43,180 nucleotides of DNA from Patescibacteria group bacterium (GTDB lineage Bacteria; Patescibacteriota; Minisyncoccia; Minisyncoccales; JAHCRE01), in assembly GCA_020148025.1 (NCBI GenBank), contig JAHCRH010000006.1:1-43180 (forward strand), in the 5' to 3' direction. Below the pieces are notes generated by a model. That model did not search any database, was not told the DNA's origin, and saw only the letters and a list, made by a program, of their open reading frames with translations. Every line of letters begins with the position of its first letter. Position 1 is the first letter of the stretch. The position numbers were made by a program, and so were the translations under genes. This document shows, in pieces, positions 28,401-35,990 of this stretch.

Positions 28401-30964
28401 TTAATTATCAATTTAAAGTCTTCGGGGTCAATCTCTACTTTATCGCCTCTTTTTAGTTCGCCTGACAATAAAGCAGAGGCCAAGCGATTTTCAACTTTAT
28501 CTTGAATTACTCTCCTCATTTCTCTAGCTCCAAAGACTGGATTGTAGCCTAACTCAACAATTTTTTCTTTAAGAGGCAAACTTATCACAAATTCAACATC
28601 TTTTTGGTCTAAATTCTTCTTTAATTTCTGAAGCAATAACTCAGAAATATCTAAAAGATTTTCTTTTGTCAAAGGGTAAAAGACAACTACTGCATCAAAT
28701 CGATTGATAAGTTCTGGTCTAAAAATTCCTTTTTTAAAAAGAAAATCTAAAAGTTTCTCTCTTACTTTTGACCATTCGGTTTTCTTTTTTAGAGCCTCCA
28801 AAATTATCTTATAACCGGCGTTGGAAGTAGCAATAATTATTGAGTTTTTAAAGTTAATCTTTCTTCCTAAACCATCAGTCAAATGACCTTCATCAAAAAC
28901 CTGTAAAAATAAATTTAAAATATTAGGGTGAGCTTTTTCAATCTCATCTAATAAAATCAAAGAAAAAGGTCTTTCTCTAACCTTAGTAGTTAAAAGACCC
29001 TCTTGGGCAATGGAACCAATTAATCTAGGAATATCTCTAATTGCCTGAAATTCCGACATATCAATTCTAATCATATTTTCTTCTGATTTAAAATAAATTT
29101 CAGCCAGGGCCTTGGAAGTTTCGGTCTTCCCGACCCCGGTTGGTCCTAAAAACAAAAAGACACCCATTGGACCTTTTCTGACCGTAATATCAGCTCTGGC
29201 TCTTCTTAAGGCGGTAGAAATTTCCTTAACCGCCTCTTCTTGATTAATGATTCTTCGATGAATTAGTCTTTCTAAATCGAGTAAAATTTTTCTTTCCTCA
29301 ATTTCGATTTCCCCTACTGGAATTTGGGTCTTATCAGAAATAATTCTGGCTACATGGTCTGGTAAAACTAATTTACTTTTAGTGAAATTGGCAACATAGA
29401 CCATTATTTCATCCAAAAGTTCAATTGCCTTTTTAGGAAAAGGAGCTTCTGGGAGATACCTGGCAGAATATCTAACAATATCTCTAATGGCTGGATAAGT
29501 AACAAAGAGTTTGTGTTTTTTCTCGAGCAAAGGAAGGAAATTTTCCAAAATCCTAATTGTATCTTTTTCGGGAATTTCGGAAATCTCCACTTTTTCAAAA
29601 TAACTTAAGATTGCTGCAGGTTCTATGAAACGATGGAATCCAGGAAAATTAGTTATGCCAATAAGCCGAAAAGTGGGCAAGGGTAGATAGTGACTAATTA
29701 TTCCTGAGATATCAACGACTCCCGGACGATGGACTGGACTAACGAAGTTGTGGAAATCGTCAATCACTAAAATAACATTGCCAGCTATTAGCACTTCCTT
29801 AAAAATTGTATCCAAAATTACCTCTGTTTCCTCAAAAGACTCAGCCTGGGAAAGAACCGATACTATATCGAGAGAAACTATTCTTTTGGAATTGACTTGA
29901 GGTAAACTTAAATTAAAAAAAGCCTTTCTGGCCAATTCTTGCACTAATTTCATTCTTCCTCCTCCTGGTTCCCCAATTAAAAGAATATTATTTATTTCAT
30001 CCCGACTTAATATTCTTTCCATTACCTCAACTTCTTTTTTAAGACCAACAATTTCTCTAAAGCCTTTACGTCTAATCACTTTTGTCCAATCGGTTGAAAA
30101 TCGATCCAGGGTTATGGTATAACCGGCTGCCCAATCTCTGGCAATTGAACCCTTTTTGGCTAAATTTTTATAATCCCAAAATCTTTTCTCTTCCTCAATC
30201 TCTTCTTCCAAATTCTCTAACCACCAAGTTAAATTCTCAATATCTCCAGCTTTGAGCCTAGCCGCAATTAAATGTTTTTTAAAAGTTGGATCAATTCTAC
30301 TTTGACTAATTATAATATCCCCTACTTTAATATTTTCCCTTCCTCTTTTTTGAGCAATTTTTGCTGCTTCTAAAATTACTTTTTGAGAATCTAAAGATAG
30401 AATCTCTTGAAACTTTTTACCTTTTAGAGTATCTAAATAATTTTTCAATTCCTTTTTAATCTTTTTCAAATCTAAAAGTACCCGAGAAAATATAAAATTT
30501 ATCTCAGGTCTCTTCTCCAAAGAAAAATAAAGTAGGGCTTCAGAAGGAATTTTAGAAAGTTTTCTTTTTTCACAAAAATTAATTGCCTGCCAAACTACTT
30601 TTGCTGCTTTAAAACTTAGAAATTCAGCTAAATTGTATTTCTCAGGATTTCTTACCGCTTCTTCTAAAAGCTTTGCTTGCCCGCCGAAGCCCAAAGGGCG
30701 AAGGCGGGGTCTTTTCAATTTCGAATTCAAAAATGCCTCTTTGAGAAAGTTTCCCAAAAATAAAACCAAAAAGATTGTTGAAAGCCCTAAAATTCTTTTA
30801 GTAAAAGGCTCCTCGGCCCAAAAACCATATAAAAATATTAAAAAAGTAATAAAAAATAAAATAAAAAATAAAATTTTAAGAAATCTGGCATATCGAAAAG
30901 CAGGATTCTTTTCCCATTTAACTGCCTGGAAAATGGCTGTTTTTTTAAAATTAAAATTGAACAT
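28397..30964 (-). CDS. Membrane-anchored ClpC-like double AAA+ ATPase
   Basis: 855 aa. Two membrane helices near the N-terminus (about 29-70) replace the usual soluble start. A Clp-N-like helical region (about 100-240) follows. The first AAA+ module has GEPGGGRM at about 326, where GK(T/S) is expected, and VILVIDDF as Walker B. It is probably inactive in hydrolysis. The second has GPTGVGKTE (about 605), LILLDEIEKAH, ATSNAGY and the Clp C-terminal domain (GYNPVFGAREMRRVIQ). Such anchored Clp-like ATPases are recurrent in CPR genomes. An in-frame palindrome insertion (RPLGFGGQ, about residue 87-94) lies just behind the membrane part. It may remodel envelope proteins, which is inference. Confidence 0.9.
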   Translation of the reverse strand: MFNFNFKKTAIFQAVKWEKNPAFRYARFLKILFFILFFITFLIFLYGFWAEEPFTKRILGLSTIFLVLFLGNFLKEAFLNSKLKRPRLRPLGFGGQAKLLEEAVRNPEKYNLAEFLSFKAAKVVWQAINFCEKRKLSKIPSEALLYFSLEKRPEINFIFSRVLLDLKKIKKELKNYLDTLKGKKFQEILSLDSQKVILEAAKIAQKRGRENIKVGDIIISQSRIDPTFKKHLIAARLKAGDIENLTWWLENLEEEIEEEKRFWDYKNLAKKGSIARDWAAGYTITLDRFSTDWTKVIRRKGFREIVGLKKEVEVMERILSRDEINNILLIGEPGGGRMKLVQELARKAFFNLSLPQVNSKRIVSLDIVSVLSQAESFEETEVILDTIFKEVLIAGNVILVIDDFHNFVSPVHRPGVVDISGIISHYLPLPTFRLIGITNFPGFHRFIEPAAILSYFEKVEISEIPEKDTIRILENFLPLLEKKHKLFVTYPAIRDIVRYSARYLPEAPFPKKAIELLDEIMVYVANFTKSKLVLPDHVARIISDKTQIPVGEIEIEERKILLDLERLIHRRIINQEEAVKEISTALRRARADITVRKGPMGVFLFLGPTGVGKTETSKALAEIYFKSEENMIRIDMSEFQAIRDIPRLIGSIAQEGLLTTKVRERPFSLILLDEIEKAHPNILNLFLQVFDEGHLTDGLGRKINFKNSIIIATSNAGYKIILEALKKKTEWSKVREKLLDFLFKKGIFRPELINRFDAVVVFYPLTKENLLDISELLLQKLKKNLDQKDVEFVISLPLKEKIVELGYNPVFGAREMRRVIQDKVENRLASALLSGELKRGDKVEIDPEDFKLIIK
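30679..30708. repeat. REP-like palindrome inside the Clp-like gene
   Basis: GCCCGCC and GGCGGG(C) enclose GAAGCCCAAAGGGCGAA. A second copy with a changed inner stem (AGCTTTGGC) lies at 35605-35631. The insertion is in frame and encodes PRLRPLGFGGQ. Confidence 0.75.
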
Positions 30965-31066
30965 GCCACCCAGCCCTCCATACTGGATATTTATATGATC
31001 AAAGTATAGAGAGACTACTTGTGTTTTTATTTTTTACTGCTCCCCAGCCAGCTCAGAGGGCTGGAT

Positions 31067-31216
31067 GAGCACCCCGTACCAATTTTGCTATTTTATTTCT
31101 CAACAAGACTTACAATATTAAAGAGTACATTTAAGCTCTTGCGGCACAGTGGGCGAATAGCCCCGACCGAAAGGAGTGTGCCGCCGAAGTACAATTCCGC
31201 AAAATTGGTGCTGGGG
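31067..31216 (+). ncRNA. Multi-copy structured element E, copy 3
   Basis: Outer arms GCACCCCGTACCAATTTTGC (31069-31088) and GCAAAATTGGTGC (31199-31211). P1 is GCGGCACA/TGTGCCGC (31141-31148, 31177-31184), P2 is GGGC-GAATA-GCCC (31151-31163), P3 is CC-GAAA-GG (31167-31174, a GNRA loop). The fold is a three-way junction. It lies between two minus-strand genes, in the orientation that gives the best wobble pairs. Confidence 0.7.
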
Positions 31217-31228
31217 TAAATCCTTCGA

Positions 31229-31627
31229 CTAAAATATAATTTTGAAACCAAAGTATAATCCGAAAAGAATAAAAACTGGAAGAAAAATCCATCCCACAAA
31301 TATAATCGCCCCAAAAAGAACAATAAAAATTTCCGTTATTATCCCAATGAATATTAAGACGCTTCTCATTGCTGCTCCTAAAATTCGAGAGATCAAATTT
31401 GAAAAAAGAGCCTCGATATATCTTGAAATATCAAATCCCCGGCCATAATCCCATTTATACTGCCGCCAATGAGAAAAAAAGGTTTTTAAAAGTAAAGGAA
31501 TTGAAAAATAGTTTAAATTAAACAAAAGAAAATTTCTCCAGCCCCGCAAAATTTCTTTTGAGACATCAAAAAAATGCCAAACTAAGTATTGAATTAAAAT
31601 GTTTTTAGTTAAGAAAGTTGTGGTCAT
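31229..31627 (-). CDS. Small integral membrane protein of unknown function
   Basis: 132 aa, unrecognised. Two or three hydrophobic helices in the C-terminal half (SVLIFIGIITEIFIVLFGAIIF, then LPVFILFGLYFGF) follow an aromatic-rich amphipathic N-terminus (WRNFLLFNLNYFSIP). It precedes the Clp-like gene on the same strand with element E3 between them and could be a partner of that membrane ATPase. Confidence 0.7.
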   Translation of the reverse strand: MTTTFLTKNILIQYLVWHFFDVSKEILRGWRNFLLFNLNYFSIPLLLKTFFSHWRQYKWDYGRGFDISRYIEALFSNLISRILGAAMRSVLIFIGIITEIFIVLFGAIIFVGWIFLPVFILFGLYFGFKIIF

Positions 31628-31664
31628 TTTTCAATTCTATTATATCATATTTTTAATTTTAAAA

Positions 31665-31692
31665 TAAAAAAGGCGCTTTTGTAGCGCTTTTT
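31665..31692 (-). terminator. Intrinsic terminator of the B12-uptake operon
   Basis: AGCGC and GCGCC(T) pair around TACAAAA and run into TTTTTT on the minus strand. It is nearly symmetrical and may also act on the plus strand. Confidence 0.8.
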
Positions 31693-31725
31693 CAGATGAA
31701 ATTCAAATCTCATAAAAGCAGATCG

Positions 31726-32253
31726 CTAACGATACAAGAAGCCGAATTTCATTTTTCTAGCTAAGACTGAAATTGTCTCGTAAGCCCCAAAGAAAATGGA
31801 GTTGTAAAATAAATCACCCAGCAAACTGTTGCGGAAAAATGGCAAAGCTAAAATATAGCATTGAATCAATCCTGATAGAGTTTTTGGATACCAGTTAGTA
31901 AATTGCCAGACGGCAAAATTGGTGATTAGAAAAAACAAAATTGAGCCTAATAAACTACCAGTGAAAATAGTCGCTGGGCTTTTGTGTTTCCTTATTACCA
32001 ATCCCATTAAGCCAATTAAACAAAAACTTCCATAAATTAAAAGCATCAACTTCCACTCGTAAAATCCCAAAAAAATATCGCTTAAAAACATTGAAAAAAT
32101 AGGAGCTAAAATTGCATATTTTTTTCCTAAAAAAACCCCAGAAAATAGAGCTAAAGCTCCAATTGGCGTAAAGTTCCAGGGATGGGGTAACAACCTAAAA
32201 GTTAAACCCAAACTTACTAAAATTATAAAAATGATAATTTTGTTTTTTTCCAT
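31726..32253 (-). CDS. DUF6580/ECF-S-like membrane protein
   Basis: 175 aa from the ATG at 32253, four bases behind the stop of the DUF4430 gene; a longer frame to 32289 is less likely. About five or six membrane helices. RLLPHPWNFTPIGALALFSG and SMFLSDIFLGFY are typical of DUF6580, a family resembling ECF-transporter substrate-binding (S) subunits. As last gene of a cobalamin-riboswitch operon it is the candidate corrinoid permease component. No ATPase or T subunit is in the window, so a shared ECF module elsewhere would be needed. Confidence 0.8.
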   Translation of the reverse strand: MEKNKIIIFIILVSLGLTFRLLPHPWNFTPIGALALFSGVFLGKKYAILAPIFSMFLSDIFLGFYEWKLMLLIYGSFCLIGLMGLVIRKHKSPATIFTGSLLGSILFFLITNFAVWQFTNWYPKTLSGLIQCYILALPFFRNSLLGDLFYNSIFFGAYETISVLARKMKFGFLYR

Positions 32254-32257
32254 ATCT

Positions 32258-32686
32258 TTAAAATTGACCTTCAACATATTTCCACTCAACTAAATCACCG
32301 TCTTTTAAAATAAAATTGCTTGCCCCGACTTGAGCGTATTCTCCATTTACCCAATACTGCCACCATTTATTATTTTCAAAATCATTAGCTACATTATCAA
32401 TGGATTCGATAAAAACTCCCAAACCAGGAGATTCTTTAAAAGAAAGTTCCAAATTATTTTCCTCAGTCACTTTCTTTAATAAATCGAAAACTGTTTTTTC
32501 TCCACTTAATCTAATACCCTCGAAATTCTCGATATTGCCTTCGCCAAAGTTAAGTAAGAGGGTTCCCGATATTTCTTTCTCAACTTCAATTTCTGGCTGA
32601 TAAGTAATTTTTGCAAAATATTGACCCAAAAAAAATCCAATAGCTAAAACAATAATCAAAATAAGAATTTTAGGTAAAATTTTCAT
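32258..32686 (-). CDS. DUF4430 (transcobalamin-like) anchored protein
   Basis: 142 aa. N-terminal membrane anchor (residues 4-24), then a compact DUF4430 domain: TLLLNFGEGNIENFEG, GEKTVFDLLKKV, NKWWQYWVNGEYAQVGAS and LKDGDLVEWKY. This domain is shared with the C-terminal beta domain of intrinsic factor and transcobalamin, which closes over the corrinoid. It probably binds a cobalamin outside the membrane. Confidence 0.88.
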   Translation of the reverse strand: MKILPKILILIIVLAIGFFLGQYFAKITYQPEIEVEKEISGTLLLNFGEGNIENFEGIRLSGEKTVFDLLKKVTEENNLELSFKESPGLGVFIESIDNVANDFENNKWWQYWVNGEYAQVGASNFILKDGDLVEWKYVEGQF

Positions 32687-32700
32687 AATTTTGGACTAAT

Positions 32701-33270
32701 CTATTGAGACGAAGTCTCAACAGGAAGATTTTCTGGTGGGGAAACAGCTTTCTTTCGTCTATTAAAATATTTTACCAGAAAAAATCCTATTAAACAAATC
32801 ACTAAAATTCCAGTTATCCAAATCCAATTTTGAGAAATAAATCCTAAAGCAAAGGCTGAAAAGATTAACCTTTCTTCTCTGACATTTAATTGCATGGGGA
32901 TTTTAATTCCAGAACTAACGCTAAAACTCTGGCGATCTAAAGGGTTAGCCAAAACTGAGAGATTAGTCGCCTTTTTGCCTTCTTCTTTGGCTAAGACAGT
33001 AATTTTTACCTTTTTATTTTCTCCAGCTTCTAAACGAAAATTATTAGGTTCAATTTCTATCCACTCATTTAATTCATCAGGAAAAACCTGGAAAATTCCT
33101 GCTTCCTGGGAAATGTTATAAACCAAAATTTCGGTTTTTTTCGGCTGACCAACTTTTAATTCTAAGTCTAAAAATGAAGGTTTAGTTCCGATCCCGATAG
33201 CTAAAGCTGAATCAAAAGAGAAAAGAAGGCAAGAAACAAAAAGTAGAATTATTAAAATATTAGATCTCAT
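32701..33270 (-). CDS. Secreted Ig-like domain protein with C-terminal anchor
   Basis: 189 aa. Cleavable signal peptide (residues 1-24, ending SALA). A beta-sandwich of the DUF916/COG1470 type follows (LDLELKVGQPKKTEILVYN, then LEAGENKKVKITV). A C-terminal membrane helix (ITGILVICLIGFFLVKYF) is followed by a basic tail. Its start overlaps the stop of the toroid gene by one base. It is probably a structural or docking partner in the corrinoid-capture complex. Confidence 0.78.
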   Translation of the reverse strand: MRSNILIILLFVSCLLFSFDSALAIGIGTKPSFLDLELKVGQPKKTEILVYNISQEAGIFQVFPDELNEWIEIEPNNFRLEAGENKKVKITVLAKEEGKKATNLSVLANPLDRQSFSVSSGIKIPMQLNVREERLIFSAFALGFISQNWIWITGILVICLIGFFLVKYFNRRKKAVSPPENLPVETSSQ

Positions 33271-35048
33271 TATTGATTAGCAATTGCCCAAAAAGTTAAA
33301 TCACCTTCTTTAATTCCAAAATCTGCCCAATCGGTTGGGATTTTCAATCCCACCGAAATATCTTTCTCTAATCCGGTATCAACAGTCGTGCTAAATTCTG
33401 ACCAATTTAATTCATTTAAGGTAATATTTTCTATGAAAATTTGATCGCCTTTAATAATCCCCTCGATATAAACGTCGGTATTACCAGTGTTCTGAATTAA
33501 AAGCTCATCGCTAACCTCAGTTCCAGGAGCTAAACGTCCGAAATCAATCTGGTTTTTATCGACAATGAAACCGATTTCTGGAACTGGTGGAACTGGCTGG
33601 ATTATTTCTACTCTTAAGCCGACATTTTGACTAATCCCTTCTCCAACTAATAAACTCACCTGATTAGCTCGGATATAACCTAATTTTTCCGCATAAACTT
33701 GATAAGTCCCTGGATTATTAATAACTAAATCGGCTTCGCCATCTTGGTCAGTAGTAAAGGTCAGGCTTCCAATATAAATTAAAGCTTCAGCCAAAGGTTT
33801 CCATTCAGAATCCTCAAAATATTCAACTTTTGCCTCTAAATTGTTTCCCGGATCAACCTGTTGACTGGTTAAGGTTAATTTAGAGGGCAACCAACCCCAC
33901 TCCCCAAAATACCACAAAACCTCATCTCCTGGTCCTAAAATATAATCTGCCGCCCCAATCATTGGCATTTCAAAATTGACAAAATAAAGCCAGCCAATTA
34001 GATCATGAGCTTCCTCATCATTAATTTTCTTAAGATAAGGTCCCCAGCCACTTTCCTCAATTAAATAGGTGTAGCCACAAATTTGAGCTCCATTTTCGAC
34101 AATATCTAAGGCAGTTTTTGCTTTTACATTAGCATCACAAATATTATTATTTTCTCCTTCAATTCTTAAATGATGCAATCTATTTATTGGATAATAATTT
34201 TCAGTTAGAGCAATTACTGCGTAGGCAGTTAAAATGGGATAACCCTTATCTTCTGAAGCTATCCATTTGAAAGAACCATCTTCTCTTTGCAATGATTTTA
34301 GATGATCGATTGGATTTTTGTCATTTTTTGTCCAATCTAAAGGATTTTGGCCTAATTTATAAATGGCCGAAATCACCCAGCTATCTGAACCAGAATCAGA
34401 TTCACCACCTAAAAGATAGGGGAAACCCCCATCTTCATTTTGGCTTGATTTTAAATAACCGATTGCCTTTAGAATTGATGGATCATCAGAAGAGAGACTT
34501 GCTTCCAATAAAGCCATAATGGCTACAGCCGTATCGTTGGTATCACTGGTTCCTCCCACACTATAACTCCAGCCACCATCCTCATTTTGATTATTTAAAA
34601 TAAAATTTTTAGAGTCTTGAATGATTTGACCAGAAATACTCTCCCCAGCCGAAACTAAAGCCAAAATTCCCCAAAAATCATCATTTAATAAATCAGAAGA
34701 TCCAATTTGGTTATCTCGATAAAAAGTCTTTAGTTGAGCAACAAAGTCAATATTACCAAAAGTTTTTGGATTTTTACCCGCAGCAGTTAAGGCTAAAATG
34801 GTTTTTTCGTAATCAGTGGCTAAATTACCAGAAACTTCTTTCAAATAACTAAGATCTAAATCTATTTCCCCCGCCGAAACCTGAGCCATGGTTATCCAGG
34901 GATCAGGTGTCTGGGTTTCAAGAAAATCTATAGCTAATTGAATGTTTTCTGTCTGGATAGAAAAGGTGGGAAAAGTCGGTAAGGTCAGTAAACTAAAGAT
35001 TAAAGCAAAAATAATTAATTTGTTTTTTATTAATAAAAATTTTTTCAT
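33270..35048 (-). CDS. Secreted alpha/alpha-toroid plus DUF4430 protein (transcobalamin-like)
   Basis: 592 aa. Signal peptide (about 1-30). Residues 35-290 contain prenyltransferase/squalene-cyclase-type repeats (NNQNEDGGWSYS, SSQNEDGGFPYL, SLQREDGSFKW), the alpha6/alpha6 toroid also found in intrinsic factor and transcobalamin. Residues about 300-400 form a DUF4430-like domain (YTYLIEESGWGPYL, then ILGPGDEVLWYFGEWGW). A carboxypeptidase-like beta domain (LTFTTDQDGEADLVI) and an Ig-like end (IDFGRLAPGTEVSDELLIQN) follow. The toroid plus beta-domain order is that of vertebrate B12 carriers. It is the first gene of the riboswitch operon. Confidence 0.85.
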   Translation of the reverse strand: MKKFLLIKNKLIIFALIFSLLTLPTFPTFSIQTENIQLAIDFLETQTPDPWITMAQVSAGEIDLDLSYLKEVSGNLATDYEKTILALTAAGKNPKTFGNIDFVAQLKTFYRDNQIGSSDLLNDDFWGILALVSAGESISGQIIQDSKNFILNNQNEDGGWSYSVGGTSDTNDTAVAIMALLEASLSSDDPSILKAIGYLKSSQNEDGGFPYLLGGESDSGSDSWVISAIYKLGQNPLDWTKNDKNPIDHLKSLQREDGSFKWIASEDKGYPILTAYAVIALTENYYPINRLHHLRIEGENNNICDANVKAKTALDIVENGAQICGYTYLIEESGWGPYLKKINDEEAHDLIGWLYFVNFEMPMIGAADYILGPGDEVLWYFGEWGWLPSKLTLTSQQVDPGNNLEAKVEYFEDSEWKPLAEALIYIGSLTFTTDQDGEADLVINNPGTYQVYAEKLGYIRANQVSLLVGEGISQNVGLRVEIIQPVPPVPEIGFIVDKNQIDFGRLAPGTEVSDELLIQNTGNTDVYIEGIIKGDQIFIENITLNELNWSEFSTTVDTGLEKDISVGLKIPTDWADFGIKEGDLTFWAIANQ

Positions 35049-35084
35049 ATATTTTTGTATCGGAATTTTTTAAATTTTGATACA

Positions 35085-35235
35085 ACACAGGAGGGGTCGG
35101 GACTCCAACCTTCCCTCCTCCCTCCCGCTGCGTGCGGGCCCCTCGGATTGGGTATCCTCCCGTGGTGGAAAAACAGGCTTTCGCCGCCCGCTTCGCCTCG
35201 GCCAAGACGAAGCGAGAAGGCGAAAACGTTAGAAA
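35085..35235. other. GC-rich, hairpin-rich block without a gene
   Basis: It is much richer in G+C than its surroundings, with CGCTTCG/CGAAGCG and TTTCGCC/GGCGAAA stems at about 35178-35226 and CCCGC/GCGGG at 35127-35140. Short frames on both strands look non-coding. It lies in the long leader between the riboswitch terminator and the first operon gene, and probably is an inserted repeat. Confidence 0.4.
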
Positions 35236-35251
35236 CCAAAGGTGTCTAAAA

Positions 35252-35282
35252 AATATAGTTTGCGAGCAGGAACGAGCAACTA
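35252..35282. repeat. Long hairpin in the operon leader
   Basis: AAAATATAGTT and AACTATATTTT enclose GCGAGCAGGAACGAGC. It sits directly behind the riboswitch terminator on the minus strand. Confidence 0.5.
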
Positions 35283-35284
35283 TA

Positions 35285-35311
35285 TTTTAAAACCCACTCT
35301 CCTCGAGTGGG
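35285..35311 (-). terminator. Regulated terminator of the cobalamin riboswitch
   Basis: CCCACTC and GAGTGGG with loop GAGGA, followed by TTTTAAAATATA on the minus strand, 64 bp behind the aptamer. Ligand binding would be expected to favour this terminator and switch the uptake operon off. Confidence 0.65.
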
Positions 35312-35374
35312 TCAAGTTATTTTAAAATTAAAATAACCTTTTCCTTGGCTCGAAGAGAAAGAATAAAATTTATG

Positions 35375-35505
35375 AGAGATAGAGTCAGCTTTCTGGCTTG
35401 TCCCATTTTGGGCATCACAGTTGCGGCCCAGCACCTGATTGTATCAGGACTTTCCTGACCGTCCCTCTCCTTTTCACGCTTGCGCAAAAGGAGGGGGCTA
35501 TCTCT
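35375..35505 (-). promoter_or_regulatory. Cobalamin riboswitch
   Basis: P1 AGAGATAG/CTATCTCT closes the element (35498-35505, 35375-35382). The core has GGTGCTGGGCCGCAACTGTG, the most conserved stretch of cobalamin riboswitches, followed by GGGACAAGCCAG (B12-box-like) and a rich set of internal hairpins (CAGGA/TCCTG, ATCAGG). Order, length (131 nt) and position upstream of transcobalamin-like genes agree. It is a short variant compared with the classic btuB type. Confidence 0.85.
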
Positions 35506-35591
35506 TTTTTACTAAAATCTTGAAAGATCAATTCTATCTTATTTCATAAAATAAACCTGTCAAGTGGATAACTTCGAAGTTATTAATGAAA

Positions 35592-35645
35592 CCCCGAGAA
35601 ACTTGCCCGCCGAAGCTTTGGCGAAGGCGGGAACTCTCGAGCGGG
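35592..35645 (-). terminator. CCGAGA terminator interrupted by a REP-like repeat
   Basis: CCCCGAGA and TCTCG(A)GCGGG would be the usual CCGAGA hairpin, but its loop contains GCCCGCC-N14-GGCGGG (35605-35631), the palindrome also found in the Clp-like gene. It lies behind tRNA-Val. Confidence 0.6.
35605..35631. repeat. REP-like palindrome, second copy
   Basis: GCCCGCCGAAGCTTTGGCGA followed by AGGCGGG. It is flanked by AACT on both sides, which may be a target duplication. Confidence 0.65.
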
Positions 35646-35664
35646 AGATCGAAGCTCTGAGGAT

Positions 35665-35736
35665 GGACGGTATAGGATTTGAACCTATGACCTCTGCGAT
35701 GTGAACGCAGCGCTCTTACCGCTGAGCCAACCGTCC
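35665..35736 (-). tRNA. tRNA-Val (anticodon CAC)
   Basis: Acceptor GGACGGT/ACCGTCC, D-arm GCTC-AGCGGTAA-GAGC, anticodon stem-loop CTGCG TTCACAT CGCAG giving CAC (reads GTG), T-arm ATAGG TTCAAAT CCTAT. CCA is not encoded. Confidence 0.95.
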
Positions 35737-35761
35737 AGATTGTATTTTGTTCTCCAAAATT

Positions 35762-35790
35762 AGTATAATAGAAAAAGGGGGTTTTTACAA
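35762..35790 (-). promoter_or_regulatory. tRNA-Val promoter
   Basis: TTGTAA (35785-35790), 17 bp, TATACT (35762-35767), about 25 bp before the tRNA 5' end. Confidence 0.5.
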
Positions 35791-35822
35791 GATTAATATT
35801 TATCGAGTTTTGAATTGAGTTT

Positions 35823-35969
35823 GCCCCGCACATAATTTTGCGAAGGGGGTCTTGGCGACGCCCTCTCCACGGGAAAGGCTTATTCAGCCCCGGGCGTCGC
35901 AAAAATCTTACAAAATTTATTCAGAATAAATCAGCGATTTTGAAAAAGAATAGCAAAATTTATGTGGGC
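35823..35969 (-). ncRNA. Multi-copy structured element E, copy 2
   Basis: Outer arms GCACATAATTTTGC (35828-35841) and GCAAAATTTATGTGGGC (35953-35969). P1 GCGACGCCC/GGGCGTCGC (35855-35863, 35892-35900) and P2 GGCT-TATTC-AGCC (35877-35889). Compared with copy 1, paired positions change together in P1 (A-T to G-C) and P2 (all four pairs). It lies upstream of tRNA-Val on the minus strand and directly before the gene at 35991 on the plus strand. Confidence 0.7.
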
Positions 35970-35990
35970 TGCTCAATTTTGTGAACAAAA

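Noticed and set aside
34993-35239. Two overlapping 60-70 codon minus frames in the GC-rich block
   Set aside because: Composition is driven by hairpins and G/C runs, frames overlap each other, and no ribosome binding site or family is visible.
35534-35902. A 122-codon minus-strand frame covering tRNA-Val and a terminator
   Set aside because: It translates through the complete tRNA and hairpins, and the peptide (SHRRGHRFKSYTVHPQ) is the usual artefact of reading a tRNA.
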